Shown here piece after piece: positions 10,354-19,738 of a stretch of DNA of 34,593 nt. The notes beneath the pieces are model-generated. The model searched no databases. It was not told the origin of the DNA and saw nothing but the letters and a program-made list of their open reading frames with translations. How positions within the stretch are numbered: the first letter of the stretch is position 1; every line of letters starts with the position of its first letter. The position numbers and the translations under genes were made by a program. The DNA comes from a bacterium (lineage in GTDB: Bacteria > Planctomycetota > Planctomycetia > Pirellulales > Pirellulaceae): contig JANSWS010000030.1 of the NCBI GenBank assembly GCA_024743355.1, positions 1-34,593 on the forward strand. Reading direction: 5' to 3'.

Positions 10354-11556
10354 ATGGACGAGCAAGGCTACAGGTTCGGAGTAGGTGTTTTGGTGGTTGC
10401 CTCGATGGTAATCGCTATCATCCTGATTCTGTTCTTCGGCGCTGCGCCCAACCTGTTCACCGAGCGCTATCTGGTCACCATCCGCTTTGATGCCGCGCCC
10501 GGCGTCACCACAGACACGCCCGTCCGCAAGAATGGTGTGCAAATTGGCCGCGTCAAGAGCGTGCAGCTGTTGGATGAAGATGGCGTGGACCTGACTCTGG
10601 AATTGGATTCCGAGTTTAAGGTCCGAGCGGGAGAACTTCCGCGAATCGGCAAGGGCTCGCTGATCACCGGTGATGCGGTGGTCGAGTTCTTCCCTCCCAC
10701 GCAGGTCAGCTTGATCGATCGCTTCGATGGCACCGGTGGTTCCCCGCAGGATGGTTTGCTGGACATCAACGAGTCGCAGTTGGCCGCCGCCGACTTGAAG
10801 AATGGAGACTTTCTGCGAGGGGGTCGGGTGGCCCCCGATCCCATGGATGCTCTGTTGAACATGCAGGACTCCATGTCCACGGCCCTCAGCGGCATTGAAG
10901 CTGCCGCCGGCCAGGTGCAGTCGCTTGCCTCCGACGTTCAGACCCTGATCTCGGGCAGCGACGGAGATTTGAAACGCATCGTCGAAAAAACCGAGGGAAC
11001 CATCGAGAACTTCAACCGCACGCTGCTGGCTGTCGAAGACGTTTTTCGCGATCCGAATCTCAAGTCCACCATGGAGACGATCGCTAATCGCCTGCCGCAG
11101 TTGGTGGATGAAGCTGCGAATGTCATGCAACAAACTGACTCAACTCTGCAGGCTTTTGAGGACGCCGGTAGAGCCGCTGAGGTTACGATCAACAACGTGG
11201 CCGCCTTCACCGAACCCCTTGGTCAACAAGGCGAACAAGTGGTCAACGACGCCCTCCGCACGCTTCAAAACCTGGATAACCTCATCACCGATCTGCGGCG
11301 GGTATCCTCCACCATCAACGAAGTCGGATTGCGGGTCAACAACAGCCAAGGCAGTCTTTCCAAACTCATTGACGACGATCAACTTTATTACAAGCTGATC
11401 GGTACGCTGGAGAACATTGAGACTCTCACTCGTCGGCTGCAACCGATCGTAGAAGACGCCCGCGTCTTCTCGGACAAGGCAGCCAGAAATCCCTCTTCGC
11501 TGATTGATATCCGCGGAGCCTTGATGGGACGACCGAGCGCGGCCGGAGTGAAATAG
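10354..11556 (+). CDS. MlaD/MCE-domain protein
   Basis: 400 aa; N-terminal TM then MCE domain (YLVTIRFDAAPGVTTDTPVRKNGVQIGRVKSVQL); C-terminal helical region. Directly downstream of the MlaE/MlaF-like genes. Confidence 0.9.
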   Translation: MDEQGYRFGVGVLVVASMVIAIILILFFGAAPNLFTERYLVTIRFDAAPGVTTDTPVRKNGVQIGRVKSVQLLDEDGVDLTLELDSEFKVRAGELPRIGKGSLITGDAVVEFFPPTQVSLIDRFDGTGGSPQDGLLDINESQLAAADLKNGDFLRGGRVAPDPMDALLNMQDSMSTALSGIEAAAGQVQSLASDVQTLISGSDGDLKRIVEKTEGTIENFNRTLLAVEDVFRDPNLKSTMETIANRLPQLVDEAANVMQQTDSTLQAFEDAGRAAEVTINNVAAFTEPLGQQGEQVVNDALRTLQNLDNLITDLRRVSSTINEVGLRVNNSQGSLSKLIDDDQLYYKLIGTLENIETLTRRLQPIVEDARVFSDKAARNPSSLIDIRGALMGRPSAAGVK

Positions 11557-11666
11557 ATCCACCAAACTGATCGAACTGCAGCATACTCGAACGGCAACTT
11601 GCCTGAATTCCTGGTTCGGCTTTCGGCTCAGGTCGCTGCGTTTTACAACAGCGTTTATGCGTATTC

Positions 11667-11788
11667 AGGGCATTTTTAGTAATCGCCTGGATCGAAAGTC
11701 GCCGCTCGCTCCGCGATCGATACGTTTTCAGGCCGAAGCGCTACGATCGCGGAGCGAGCGGCGAATATGTCAAAAATGAAAATGCTCT
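11667..11788. repeat. palindromic dispersed-repeat/MITE candidate (may act as bidirectional terminator)
   Basis: TCGCCGCTCGCTCCGCGATCG (11699-11719) is the perfect reverse complement of CGATCGCGGAGCGAGCGGCGA (11744-11764). Outer imperfect arms AGGGCATTTT (11667-11676) and AAAATGCTCT (11779-11788). Between convergent genes. Confidence 0.7.
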
Positions 11789-12449
11789 AGCGTGCGTTGG
11801 AATCGTTTTCACCGCGCCTTCGCGCCTCGCCCATGGGCGGGCGATAGCTCCCGCCAACTTCCGGAATCCGTTCGGGAAACCAATTGATGTCGCTGGGAGG
11901 GAGAACTTGCGGCGGTGGTGTCACCACGGGTGCGAGAGGATTGTTCGGTGCTGGAGTTACGGGTACCACGCCTGGTTGCGGCAAGACCGGCACGGGAGCC
12001 TGCTCGACTTCCGGCAGCGGTGTGGCCAAGCCCTGGTTTGCCTGAATTCTCATCATGTCAGCTCGAGATTGAAGTTCCTCGCTGACGGGAACTTGATTTG
12101 GGATCATCTCAATATCCAGAACACGTTCGTCGCGTAGCTCCCAAGGCCACACACTTTCAGCGAGAAAATCGATGCCCGGAAGTTGATACCAGGGCGGCTT
12201 AATCTTCCTTAAGATCGTTTCCGTGCGATAACCATCGGCCACCACTTCTACCTCACGCGTACCGTAGTAGGTAAACGAGGTTGAAATGGGACTGCTTCCG
12301 ATCAGTTGCTTGTCCACGTACACCGTGGCTCCAGCAGGTTTAGTTCGCACCGTCAATCGTCGGCGTACGCAACCCGCACTAATCCAAAAGATTGTGGCGA
12401 GTGCCAGCAGCTGCCAACCGAATTGCGAAGCCCGCTTATGACTGTACAA
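11787..12449 (-). CDS. PEGA-domain lipoprotein-like hypothetical protein
   Basis: 220 aa; SAGC lipobox-like segment near the N-terminus, then LTVRTKPAGATVYVDKQLIGSSPISTSFTYYGTREVEVVADGYRT (PEGA-like); Pro-rich C-terminus. Confidence 0.75.
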   Translation of the reverse strand: MYSHKRASQFGWQLLALATIFWISAGCVRRRLTVRTKPAGATVYVDKQLIGSSPISTSFTYYGTREVEVVADGYRTETILRKIKPPWYQLPGIDFLAESVWPWELRDERVLDIEMIPNQVPVSEELQSRADMMRIQANQGLATPLPEVEQAPVPVLPQPGVVPVTPAPNNPLAPVVTPPPQVLPPSDINWFPERIPEVGGSYRPPMGEARRRGENDSNAR

Positions 12450-12773
12450 AAAACTTCCCTCTGATCGCTAAACTCGGAAAACCGGGCGTGTTATCTTCTG
12501 CCCTGTCCTACGAACCCACGTGTTGCCGCGGATGAGAGTTCTCGGGAATATAGAAAACTGCCACGCTTAATCGCCAGACCAGTTCCACGAGCTGCAATAA
12601 TGGGTGCCGGCGGACGAATATTTTGGAAGCGATTAAGCTGGCTGCGGAGATCCGCGCGGGGCAGAGCCGGCCCATGCCGATCGGGGGTCGCGTCCGATGA
12701 CGGGCCTATCAGAACGGTCCAACAGACGGCGCTGGCGGTCAAGGGATGATCTTTTTTCCCGCCACCCGGCAAG

Positions 12774-14192
12774 ATGCGGCGCGGTATGCTAGCGTGTACT
12801 ACATCGAAATCGCTCGCAAAGTACAATAACGCTCCTTATGGCTCAAAGACTGTCGAACCGCCTGCCTTAGGACATCTCTTGACTGAGTCCTCGAAAAAGC
12901 CTGATTCACGCCCCTGGAAGAGCACTGTTGATTTTGCAGTGATATCCGATGTCGGCATGCGCCGAGCCATCAATCAGGACTCGATGAGCACGCAGGTTTC
13001 GGAAACCAAAGAAGCCTGGCAGAAGTGGGGGCATCTGTTCATGGTCGCCGACGGCATGGGAGCCCACGCCGCTGGCGAAAGGGCTTCGGAGCTGGCGGTG
13101 GATTTGGTGCCACACCACTATCGTAAGACTCAAGGCACGGCTCCCGCGGAAGCCCTGCATAAAGCCATCTCAGAAGCCAATGGCGAGATTTTTCGGCGCG
13201 GTCAGGCCAACATTGAATTCCGCTCCATGGGGACAACCTGCAGCGTCCTATGCTTGTTGCCCGAGGGAGCTGTCGTAGCCCACGTCGGCGACAGCCGCGT
13301 TTATCAACTCCGCGGCAGCCAGCTTTACCAGCTGACTTTTGACCATTCGCTGGTTTGGGAAATGCAGGCCGCGGGCGAAGTCACGGACGAAACGGCCCGC
13401 AGCGGCGTGATTCCTAAGAACGTCATCACACGTTCCCTGGGACCCAATGCCAATGTTGAAATTGATATCGAAGGGCCTTTCCCAGTTAAGAAAGGAGATC
13501 GTTATCTCATCTGTTCCGACGGCTTGAGCGGGCAGATTTCGGACGAAGAAATCGGCGGCCTGCTCAAGACGCTCACGCCTCAAGAAGCCGCACAGATGTT
13601 TGTCGATCTCTCCAATCTACGCGGTGGGCCCGACAATATTACCGCAATTGTGGTGGAAGTAAGCGACGATGGGATCACCACCAGTCAGCAGGGGGCGATC
13701 GCCATCCAACGCAAGCCGGAACGCAAGTCGTTCTCGCTGGCTCTGGCTGTAGTAACCGCCGTTTGCCTATCGCTAGCACTCATCTTCTGGCTGATCAATC
13801 TGGCACCCCTGGCGATTGTCATCGCCGTGCTGGGGCTGATCGCCTTTGCCACTGGCTTGGCACAGGTGCTATGGCAAGGCTCGCCCCCCAAGGATGAGTC
13901 CGCCCGCTACGGCAATGGCCCCTACCGCCAGTACAAGGCGGTTCCCAACGAAACTCTGTTTGAGCAATTGGCCGGCACCATCAAGTCACTGAAGGAAGCC
14001 GCCATGGAACGGAATTGGTCCATTCCCTGGGAAGACCTGGATCGGCGATTTAATCAGGCCTGTTCCAAGGCCGAGGCGGCAGATTATGCACAGGCTGTCG
14101 CCATTGAATCTCGCATCATCATCGAGCTCATGCGTCAAATTCGCAATCAGCGTGGACAGAATCAGGCCGGCGATTCTGCTGTCGATCTGTAG
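12774..14192 (+). CDS. PP2C-family Ser/Thr protein phosphatase with C-terminal TM region
   Basis: ISDVGMRRAINQDSM, MVADGMGAHAAGERASELAV, VAHVGDSRVYQL, LICSDGLSGQISDEEI, GGPDNITAIVVEV motifs; two hydrophobic segments in the C-terminal third. The N-terminal start is uncertain. Confidence 0.93.
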   Translation: MRRGMLACTTSKSLAKYNNAPYGSKTVEPPALGHLLTESSKKPDSRPWKSTVDFAVISDVGMRRAINQDSMSTQVSETKEAWQKWGHLFMVADGMGAHAAGERASELAVDLVPHHYRKTQGTAPAEALHKAISEANGEIFRRGQANIEFRSMGTTCSVLCLLPEGAVVAHVGDSRVYQLRGSQLYQLTFDHSLVWEMQAAGEVTDETARSGVIPKNVITRSLGPNANVEIDIEGPFPVKKGDRYLICSDGLSGQISDEEIGGLLKTLTPQEAAQMFVDLSNLRGGPDNITAIVVEVSDDGITTSQQGAIAIQRKPERKSFSLALAVVTAVCLSLALIFWLINLAPLAIVIAVLGLIAFATGLAQVLWQGSPPKDESARYGNGPYRQYKAVPNETLFEQLAGTIKSLKEAAMERNWSIPWEDLDRRFNQACSKAEAADYAQAVAIESRIIIELMRQIRNQRGQNQAGDSAVDL

Positions 14193-14445
14193 TTTGCATG
14201 CAACCCACGTTGCGAAGCAAATCCCGGATGTATCAACCGTCCGAAAGGCAGCCTCTGCAAGCTCTTGCCCGCAACGGGACCACCCAGGCAGCTGGTCGAT
14301 AGACCGATCCATTGGTTGCCGGGCCTGAGGATTGGTGGCACTTTAGCGGGGATGAAATGCTGCCCGTTCGAGCTTAGAAGTTCACAAAGAGGGGAGCTGA
14401 AGATCGCCATTTTCTCGGACCCGACGAGTTGCTAGACTCCCTCGC

Positions 14446-15639
14446 ATGCGACGCTTCAACCTTTACATTCTTTGGGAAATCTTCAAGCTTTTCTTTGTTG
14501 CGCTGGTCGCATTCACCACGGTAATTTCGCTCGCCGGAATCGCTCAGCAGTTAGTCAGCCAGGGCTTAGGGCCCAAGGCGATCGTCGAGTTACTGCCCTA
14601 CATCCTGCCGATCTCTTTGCAGTACGCCTTGCCGGCAACGCTGCTGTTCGCCGTCTGCAGTGTGTACGGCAGAATCAGCGCTGATGCGGAAGTATTGGCC
14701 GTCATGGCTGCGGGCGTTCCACCCTGGCGCATCATTTCACCGGCGCTCATCGCCAGCTTTCTGCTCAGTCTAGTGGCGGTGTGGATCAACGACGTGGCTT
14801 TTTCTTGGGGTAAGCCTGGAATCAATCGCGTCATCATGCATTCGATTGAACAGGTGGTTTATGGCTTCTTGTCGACACAGGGAAGCTATACCTCCGAGAA
14901 AGGTCTGTCGATTCACGTACATGGGATCGGTGAAGATGGTCGCGAGCTGATCTTGCCAACAATCACCACCACCGGCGATGGCGATGGCGAGCCCTTCAGC
15001 ATATCGGCGCGCTCAGCACGGCTGACGATGGATCCCGTTAAAGACGTACTCCGCATCGAAATGGTGGACAGCATCATGGAGGGCGAGAAAGCGGAGTTCA
15101 CGCACCCCGGACTGTGGGTGCACGAAGTCCTTCTGCCCAATGCCACCAAAAAAGGCACATCCAGCGGACATCCCTCGGAGGTCCCCATCCGCAAGATTGC
15201 TTTTGAGAAAAGAAAGCAGCGTGAGACGATTGAAAAAACTCAAGAGATCATCGCGGCGCGTACAGCTCTGGGCCTGGGAATGGGCCGCTACGATTGGCTG
15301 GATAACGAGCAAACCCATGAATCCTTGAACCAGATACTGCAAGGACAGAGTCGACTGCAACGTCTACAGGTGGAGCCCTGGCGGCGCTGGGCGCAGGGCT
15401 TTAGCTGCTTTTTCTTTGTATGGGTTGCCATCCCGTTCTCGATTTGGATGAAATCCGCGGACCATTGGACTAGCTTCGGCGCCTGCTTTATGCCTATTCT
15501 CCTGGTCTATTATCCGGTATTCGCCATCGGTCTTGGCCATGCCAAGGATGGCAGCTGGCCGGTGGCTTCCGTGTGGCTGGGAAACATAGTGCTGCTGGTG
15601 ATTGGCGTCTACTGGCTGAGAAGGCTTCAGCGGACCTGA
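14446..15639 (+). CDS. LptF/LptG (YjgP/YjgQ)-family permease
   Basis: 397 aa; MRRFNLYILWEIFKLFFVALVAFTTVISLAGI N-terminus, ADAEVLAVMAAGVPPWRI; six predicted TM helices around a soluble domain. Confidence 0.88.
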   Translation: MRRFNLYILWEIFKLFFVALVAFTTVISLAGIAQQLVSQGLGPKAIVELLPYILPISLQYALPATLLFAVCSVYGRISADAEVLAVMAAGVPPWRIISPALIASFLLSLVAVWINDVAFSWGKPGINRVIMHSIEQVVYGFLSTQGSYTSEKGLSIHVHGIGEDGRELILPTITTTGDGDGEPFSISARSARLTMDPVKDVLRIEMVDSIMEGEKAEFTHPGLWVHEVLLPNATKKGTSSGHPSEVPIRKIAFEKRKQRETIEKTQEIIAARTALGLGMGRYDWLDNEQTHESLNQILQGQSRLQRLQVEPWRRWAQGFSCFFFVWVAIPFSIWMKSADHWTSFGACFMPILLVYYPVFAIGLGHAKDGSWPVASVWLGNIVLLVIGVYWLRRLQRT

Positions 15640-15886
15640 GCGAGCTATAGGCCGCAAAGATGGTTGGAACCGACAGGACTGGAACCGACAAGACTGGTGC
15701 CGTAGCTGAACGAAGAACCTATCCGACAACCGAAGCAAACGGCGGCGAACGCCAAACGTTTAAGAGGTATCAGATGGGTTCTGGAACTCACGGGACCGGA
15801 ATGCAATGGGACGGGAACTCATGTGATTGGGACCCACGGTACAGGAAAGCATGGGTTGAGAATCATGGACTGGCTCTGCGGGGCTG

Positions 15887-16564
15887 ATGACACATCGTTG
15901 GAAGGAACCACAAGTGTCCGCTAATGTTGAAACTGGAGTATGGACCGCCGACGGAAGCGATTTGCTTTCTCAGCCGCTGATCAACTTCCTGGCACGCCGC
16001 CGCATCGCTATCAGTCTGGCGGGCTTCATCGGACTGCTGCTGATCAATTTATTGATCTTCGGCACAATCCCGCTGAATCCTTTTGATTTCAGTAACGCTT
16101 ATTCGCTCCTGGCGTCGGTGTTATTGCTTGGTGGATTAGCCATTCGCAGCTGGTCCGCCGGAACGTTGAATAAATCACGCGAGGTGACGGATGACGGACC
16201 CTATGCGCTCACCAGAAACCCGCTTTACATCGGCTCCTTTATGATGATGATCGCCTTCGCGATCTGGTTGCGGGACTTACCCACATTTCTCTTCATCCTG
16301 GGCCCCATGAGCTTGCTCTATCGGACCCAAGTATTGTTTGAAGAGAAGCGGCTGAGTTTTCTGTTTGGCGACGCTTGGACCGCATACGCCAAGCGTGTCC
16401 CAAGATTTATCCCCCGGCATTTTCCGCCCGCCGAAGCATTTCAAGGCTGGACCTTGTTTGAATGGCGGCGCAATCGCGAGTACCGTGCAATTCTGGCTAC
16501 GGCAATCGGAGTTCTGGGGATTTATGCATGGCACATGCTAGCCCCGGGAATCTGGGCCAACTGA
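15887..16564 (+). CDS. isoprenylcysteine carboxyl methyltransferase (ICMT/PEMT)-like membrane protein
   Basis: 225 aa; LTRNPLYIGSFMMMIAFAIWL and FEEKRLSFLFGDAWTAYAKRVPRFIP motifs. A GTG start at about 15914 is also possible. Confidence 0.82.
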   Translation: MTHRWKEPQVSANVETGVWTADGSDLLSQPLINFLARRRIAISLAGFIGLLLINLLIFGTIPLNPFDFSNAYSLLASVLLLGGLAIRSWSAGTLNKSREVTDDGPYALTRNPLYIGSFMMMIAFAIWLRDLPTFLFILGPMSLLYRTQVLFEEKRLSFLFGDAWTAYAKRVPRFIPRHFPPAEAFQGWTLFEWRRNREYRAILATAIGVLGIYAWHMLAPGIWAN

Positions 16565-16574
16565 GTCCCAAGTC

Positions 16575-18326
16575 GTGGTAGCAATCTGCCACCTCATGTC
16601 AGTACTGGAGCCACGCATGCTGTCTCGCATGATGATCCGCAAGAAGATCCTCTACAGCACAATTCTGCTGACCTTTACGCTGCTGTTGCTGATGTACAGC
16701 AGTCTGCGCGGAGTTTACGCCTATCGCTCGCTGACCATCACGCTGCAGGAACTGTCCACCGAAATTCGTACGATCTGGAATCTCCGCGAATCGGTAACCG
16801 CCTTGCGTGACTCACTTTCGAAACCGGCCTTTGATGCTTGGGGAATGCATACTCCTCCACGCAACGAGGAATCACGTCACAGCGAATTCCAGAGCCTGCT
16901 GAAAGCCACGATCACGGAGTTCGAACACCACCGCAGGCATATTCTGGGCCGCATCAGGGAATCCGATGTGCGAAATCCTTTGTTGGCAACAACTCAGCCT
17001 GAGTTGGAAACCATCGATGGCATGCTGGAGTTGCTCGAATCCATTGAAAATGACAGCCTGACATTGAGCGTCGACCCATCTCACAATCTCGCGCTGCTCA
17101 GCAACGATCTCGGTCTGTTGTCCAATTTTTTGACGGAGCGGATGGACACTTTTCGCGACGAAATGCGTTCGCGCTACCGCTCTTGGATTGCCGTGATCAC
17201 CGCCTCCGCACTTGCCTCGCTGGTCAACGTAGCCATCTCCTTCTGGTTTTTCCGTCGCTCCGTGGTCCAACCCTTCAAAGAACTGCTCGAGGGCTGCCGT
17301 TCCATCGCCGGAGGCAACTTTGAGCGGCGAATCCACTTGGATTCCAAGGATGAACTGGCCGAGTTGGCGGAGGGCATGAACGGCATGACGGATCGCTTCT
17401 TGCAGATTCGTGACAACCTCAACCAGCAGGTACAACAAAGAACCCGCGAAGTTGTCCGCAGCGAGCAACTTGCCAGCGTGGGTTTCCTGGCCGCCGGTGT
17501 CGCGCATGAAATCAACAATCCACTGGCTTCGATTGCCTGGAGTGCCGAGGCCTTGGAAAGTCGTCTTCACGAAGTTCTGCACCCCTGCAACGCGCAACAG
17601 CCCTATCCCAGCCAGGCCGCCGAGGAATCCGAAGATCAGCCACTGCATGCCAGCCTTTCGGCTGGTGCGGACAAGGCCGCTGCTTCCAGCCCACAGGTCG
17701 CTGAAAGCGTGGTCTTTGACGCGGAACAAATCGATATTCTGCGGGAGTACCTGAAGCGCATTCAGGACGAAGCGTTTCGTTGCAAGGGCATTACGGAACG
17801 CCTGCTGGATTTCTCGCGACTGGGAGAATCGCAGCTTAAACAAGAGACCGATATCGATGAAGCTGTAGCCGACGTTTGCGAACTGGTGCGACACTTGGGC
17901 GAGTACCGGAATCGACGCCTCAAGTATGTCGGTACGCCCGGTGTATTCGCCTGGGTCAGTCCCACTGAATTCAAACAAGTCGTGCTGAACTTGCTCACCA
18001 ACGCTCTGGATGCCACCGACGACGGAGGTCAGGTAGAGGTCAGTCTCGAGGCCAACCAACATTGCTTCACCTTGCGGGTGGTGGATCCAGGCTGTGGCAT
18101 GACCGAAGAGGTCATGAAACATCTCTTCGAACCTTTCTTCACCCGCAGACGAGATGGACGCGGAACCGGACTGGGACTCTCCATCTCCTATCGCATCGTT
18201 CAAGACCATGGCGGTACCCTGGTCCCATCCAGCCCAGGCCCAGGTCGCGGTGCCACGATGGAACTGGTGCTTCCAATTAACCAACTAGATTCGGAAAATC
18301 ATGACAGCCTCAAAGCAGCAGCCTGA
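16575..18326 (+). CDS. membrane sensor histidine kinase (HAMP-HisKA-HATPase)
   Basis: TM at N-terminus, HAMP, GVAHEINNPLASIAWSAE H-box, NLLTNALDATDDGG N-box, VVDPGCGM, GRGTGLGLSISYRIVQDHGG. Confidence 0.93.
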   Translation: MVAICHLMSVLEPRMLSRMMIRKKILYSTILLTFTLLLLMYSSLRGVYAYRSLTITLQELSTEIRTIWNLRESVTALRDSLSKPAFDAWGMHTPPRNEESRHSEFQSLLKATITEFEHHRRHILGRIRESDVRNPLLATTQPELETIDGMLELLESIENDSLTLSVDPSHNLALLSNDLGLLSNFLTERMDTFRDEMRSRYRSWIAVITASALASLVNVAISFWFFRRSVVQPFKELLEGCRSIAGGNFERRIHLDSKDELAELAEGMNGMTDRFLQIRDNLNQQVQQRTREVVRSEQLASVGFLAAGVAHEINNPLASIAWSAEALESRLHEVLHPCNAQQPYPSQAAEESEDQPLHASLSAGADKAAASSPQVAESVVFDAEQIDILREYLKRIQDEAFRCKGITERLLDFSRLGESQLKQETDIDEAVADVCELVRHLGEYRNRRLKYVGTPGVFAWVSPTEFKQVVLNLLTNALDATDDGGQVEVSLEANQHCFTLRVVDPGCGMTEEVMKHLFEPFFTRRRDGRGTGLGLSISYRIVQDHGGTLVPSSPGPGRGATMELVLPINQLDSENHDSLKAAA

Positions 18327-19686
18327 CGCCGGATTGCGAATCCTGTTCGCCGATGATGAGGAATCACTCCAGTCGGTGATGAGCATGGAATTGCCTCGCA
18401 TGGGCCATCAAGTTACGGTTTGCCCCAACGGTGAGCACGCGGTCCGCGAAGCGCAGGGTTCGATCTTCGATTGCTTGATCGTCGATCTGGACATGCCTGG
18501 CATGCACGGTATCGAGGTCATACGGCGGGTGAAAGAGCTATCACCGCAAACCGAAGCGATTGTGTTGACCGGAAAAGAATCGCTGGAAACCGCCGTGGCC
18601 GCCATGCGCTACGGGGCTTGCGATTACTTGACCAAACCCTGCAAACTGAAGGAACTCCAAGAGCTCCTGGTAAAAATTCTGCATCGCCGCGAACTGGTGC
18701 GGCAATACCATGCCTGCAAGCGTCTGGTCGAGCAACAATCCAACTCGCAGCCATTGATAGGCGATCACCCTTCCATGGCCGCCGTGCGACGCCTGGTTTC
18801 CAAAGTTGCCCCGACGCAATCAACGGTACTTATCCGAGGTGAAACCGGTTGCGGCAAGGAGTTGGTGGCCAAGAGCGTTCATGCCGAAAGCCTGCGCAGC
18901 CAGGGCCCCTTCGTCGCCATCAATTGCGGTGCTCTACCGGAAAATCTCATCGAAAGTGAATTGTTTGGTCACCGCAAAGGCGCATTTACCGGCGCGGATG
19001 CCGAACGCGTCGGACTCTTCCAAGTTGCCGACGGCGGAACCATCTTCTTGGATGAAATCGGTGAACTCCCGCTGGCCATGCAAGCCAAGCTGTTGCGAGT
19101 TTTGGAGAGCGGAGAGATCCGCCGCATCGGCGACAACGAACCCTTTCGCGTTGATGTGCGTGTGGTTTGCGCAACCCACCGCGATCTCGAGGATATGGTG
19201 CAGCAGAGTACTTTCCGAGAGGACTTGATGTTCCGCATCAACACCTTCGAAGTTCATGTCCCCTCGCTGCGTGAACGTCAATCGGATATTCCCAAATTGG
19301 CCATTCACCTGTTTCGCCGATTCCGCAATGAGAGCGTGCCCGACGATGCCTTGATCAGCCCGGAAGCCATGCAAGAACTAACTCATCACGTGTGGCCAGG
19401 AAACGTGCGGGAACTGGCCAATGTGATCGAGCACGCCTGCATTCTGTGTGAACATCCACCGATTCGCAAAGAACACCTGCCCCGCCAGTTTACCGACCGC
19501 CGACTCCGCAAAGAATTGAGGTCGCTGGGCCCCATGTCACTCAAAGAGATGGAGCTCACCGCCATCCAAGAAGCCGTCTCGCGGCACGAGGGCAATAAGC
19601 AGGCGGCCGCGGAAGAATTGGGGATCAGCCTCAAGACGCTCTATAACAAACTGAACCAACAGGCGGCCCAGCGCGAGGCCGCCTAG
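18301..19686 (+). CDS. sigma54-dependent NtrC-family response regulator
   Basis: Receiver (LFADDEES, VDLDMPGMHGIEVI), AAA+ (GETGCGKELVAKSVH, GAFTGADAERVGLF, GGTIFLDEIGEL), FIS-type HTH (NKQAAAEELGISLKTLYNKL). Overlaps the HK stop by 26 bp. Confidence 0.96.
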   Translation: MTASKQQPDAGLRILFADDEESLQSVMSMELPRMGHQVTVCPNGEHAVREAQGSIFDCLIVDLDMPGMHGIEVIRRVKELSPQTEAIVLTGKESLETAVAAMRYGACDYLTKPCKLKELQELLVKILHRRELVRQYHACKRLVEQQSNSQPLIGDHPSMAAVRRLVSKVAPTQSTVLIRGETGCGKELVAKSVHAESLRSQGPFVAINCGALPENLIESELFGHRKGAFTGADAERVGLFQVADGGTIFLDEIGELPLAMQAKLLRVLESGEIRRIGDNEPFRVDVRVVCATHRDLEDMVQQSTFREDLMFRINTFEVHVPSLRERQSDIPKLAIHLFRRFRNESVPDDALISPEAMQELTHHVWPGNVRELANVIEHACILCEHPPIRKEHLPRQFTDRRLRKELRSLGPMSLKEMELTAIQEAVSRHEGNKQAAAEELGISLKTLYNKLNQQAAQREAA

Positions 19687-19738
19687 GCCGAGACAGTGCA
19701 GCACAGACCGCACAGCACAAACCGCAATCTGGCCAGCA

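Noticed and set aside
10252-11133. 293 aa minus-strand ORF opposite the MCE-domain gene
   Set aside because: Overlaps a confident MlaD-like CDS; composition-driven shadow ORF.
16872-18284. 470 aa ORF antisense to the histidine kinase gene
   Set aside because: It lies fully opposite a well-supported kinase ORF; long antisense ORFs are common in GC-rich genes, and the translation shows no recognisable domain.
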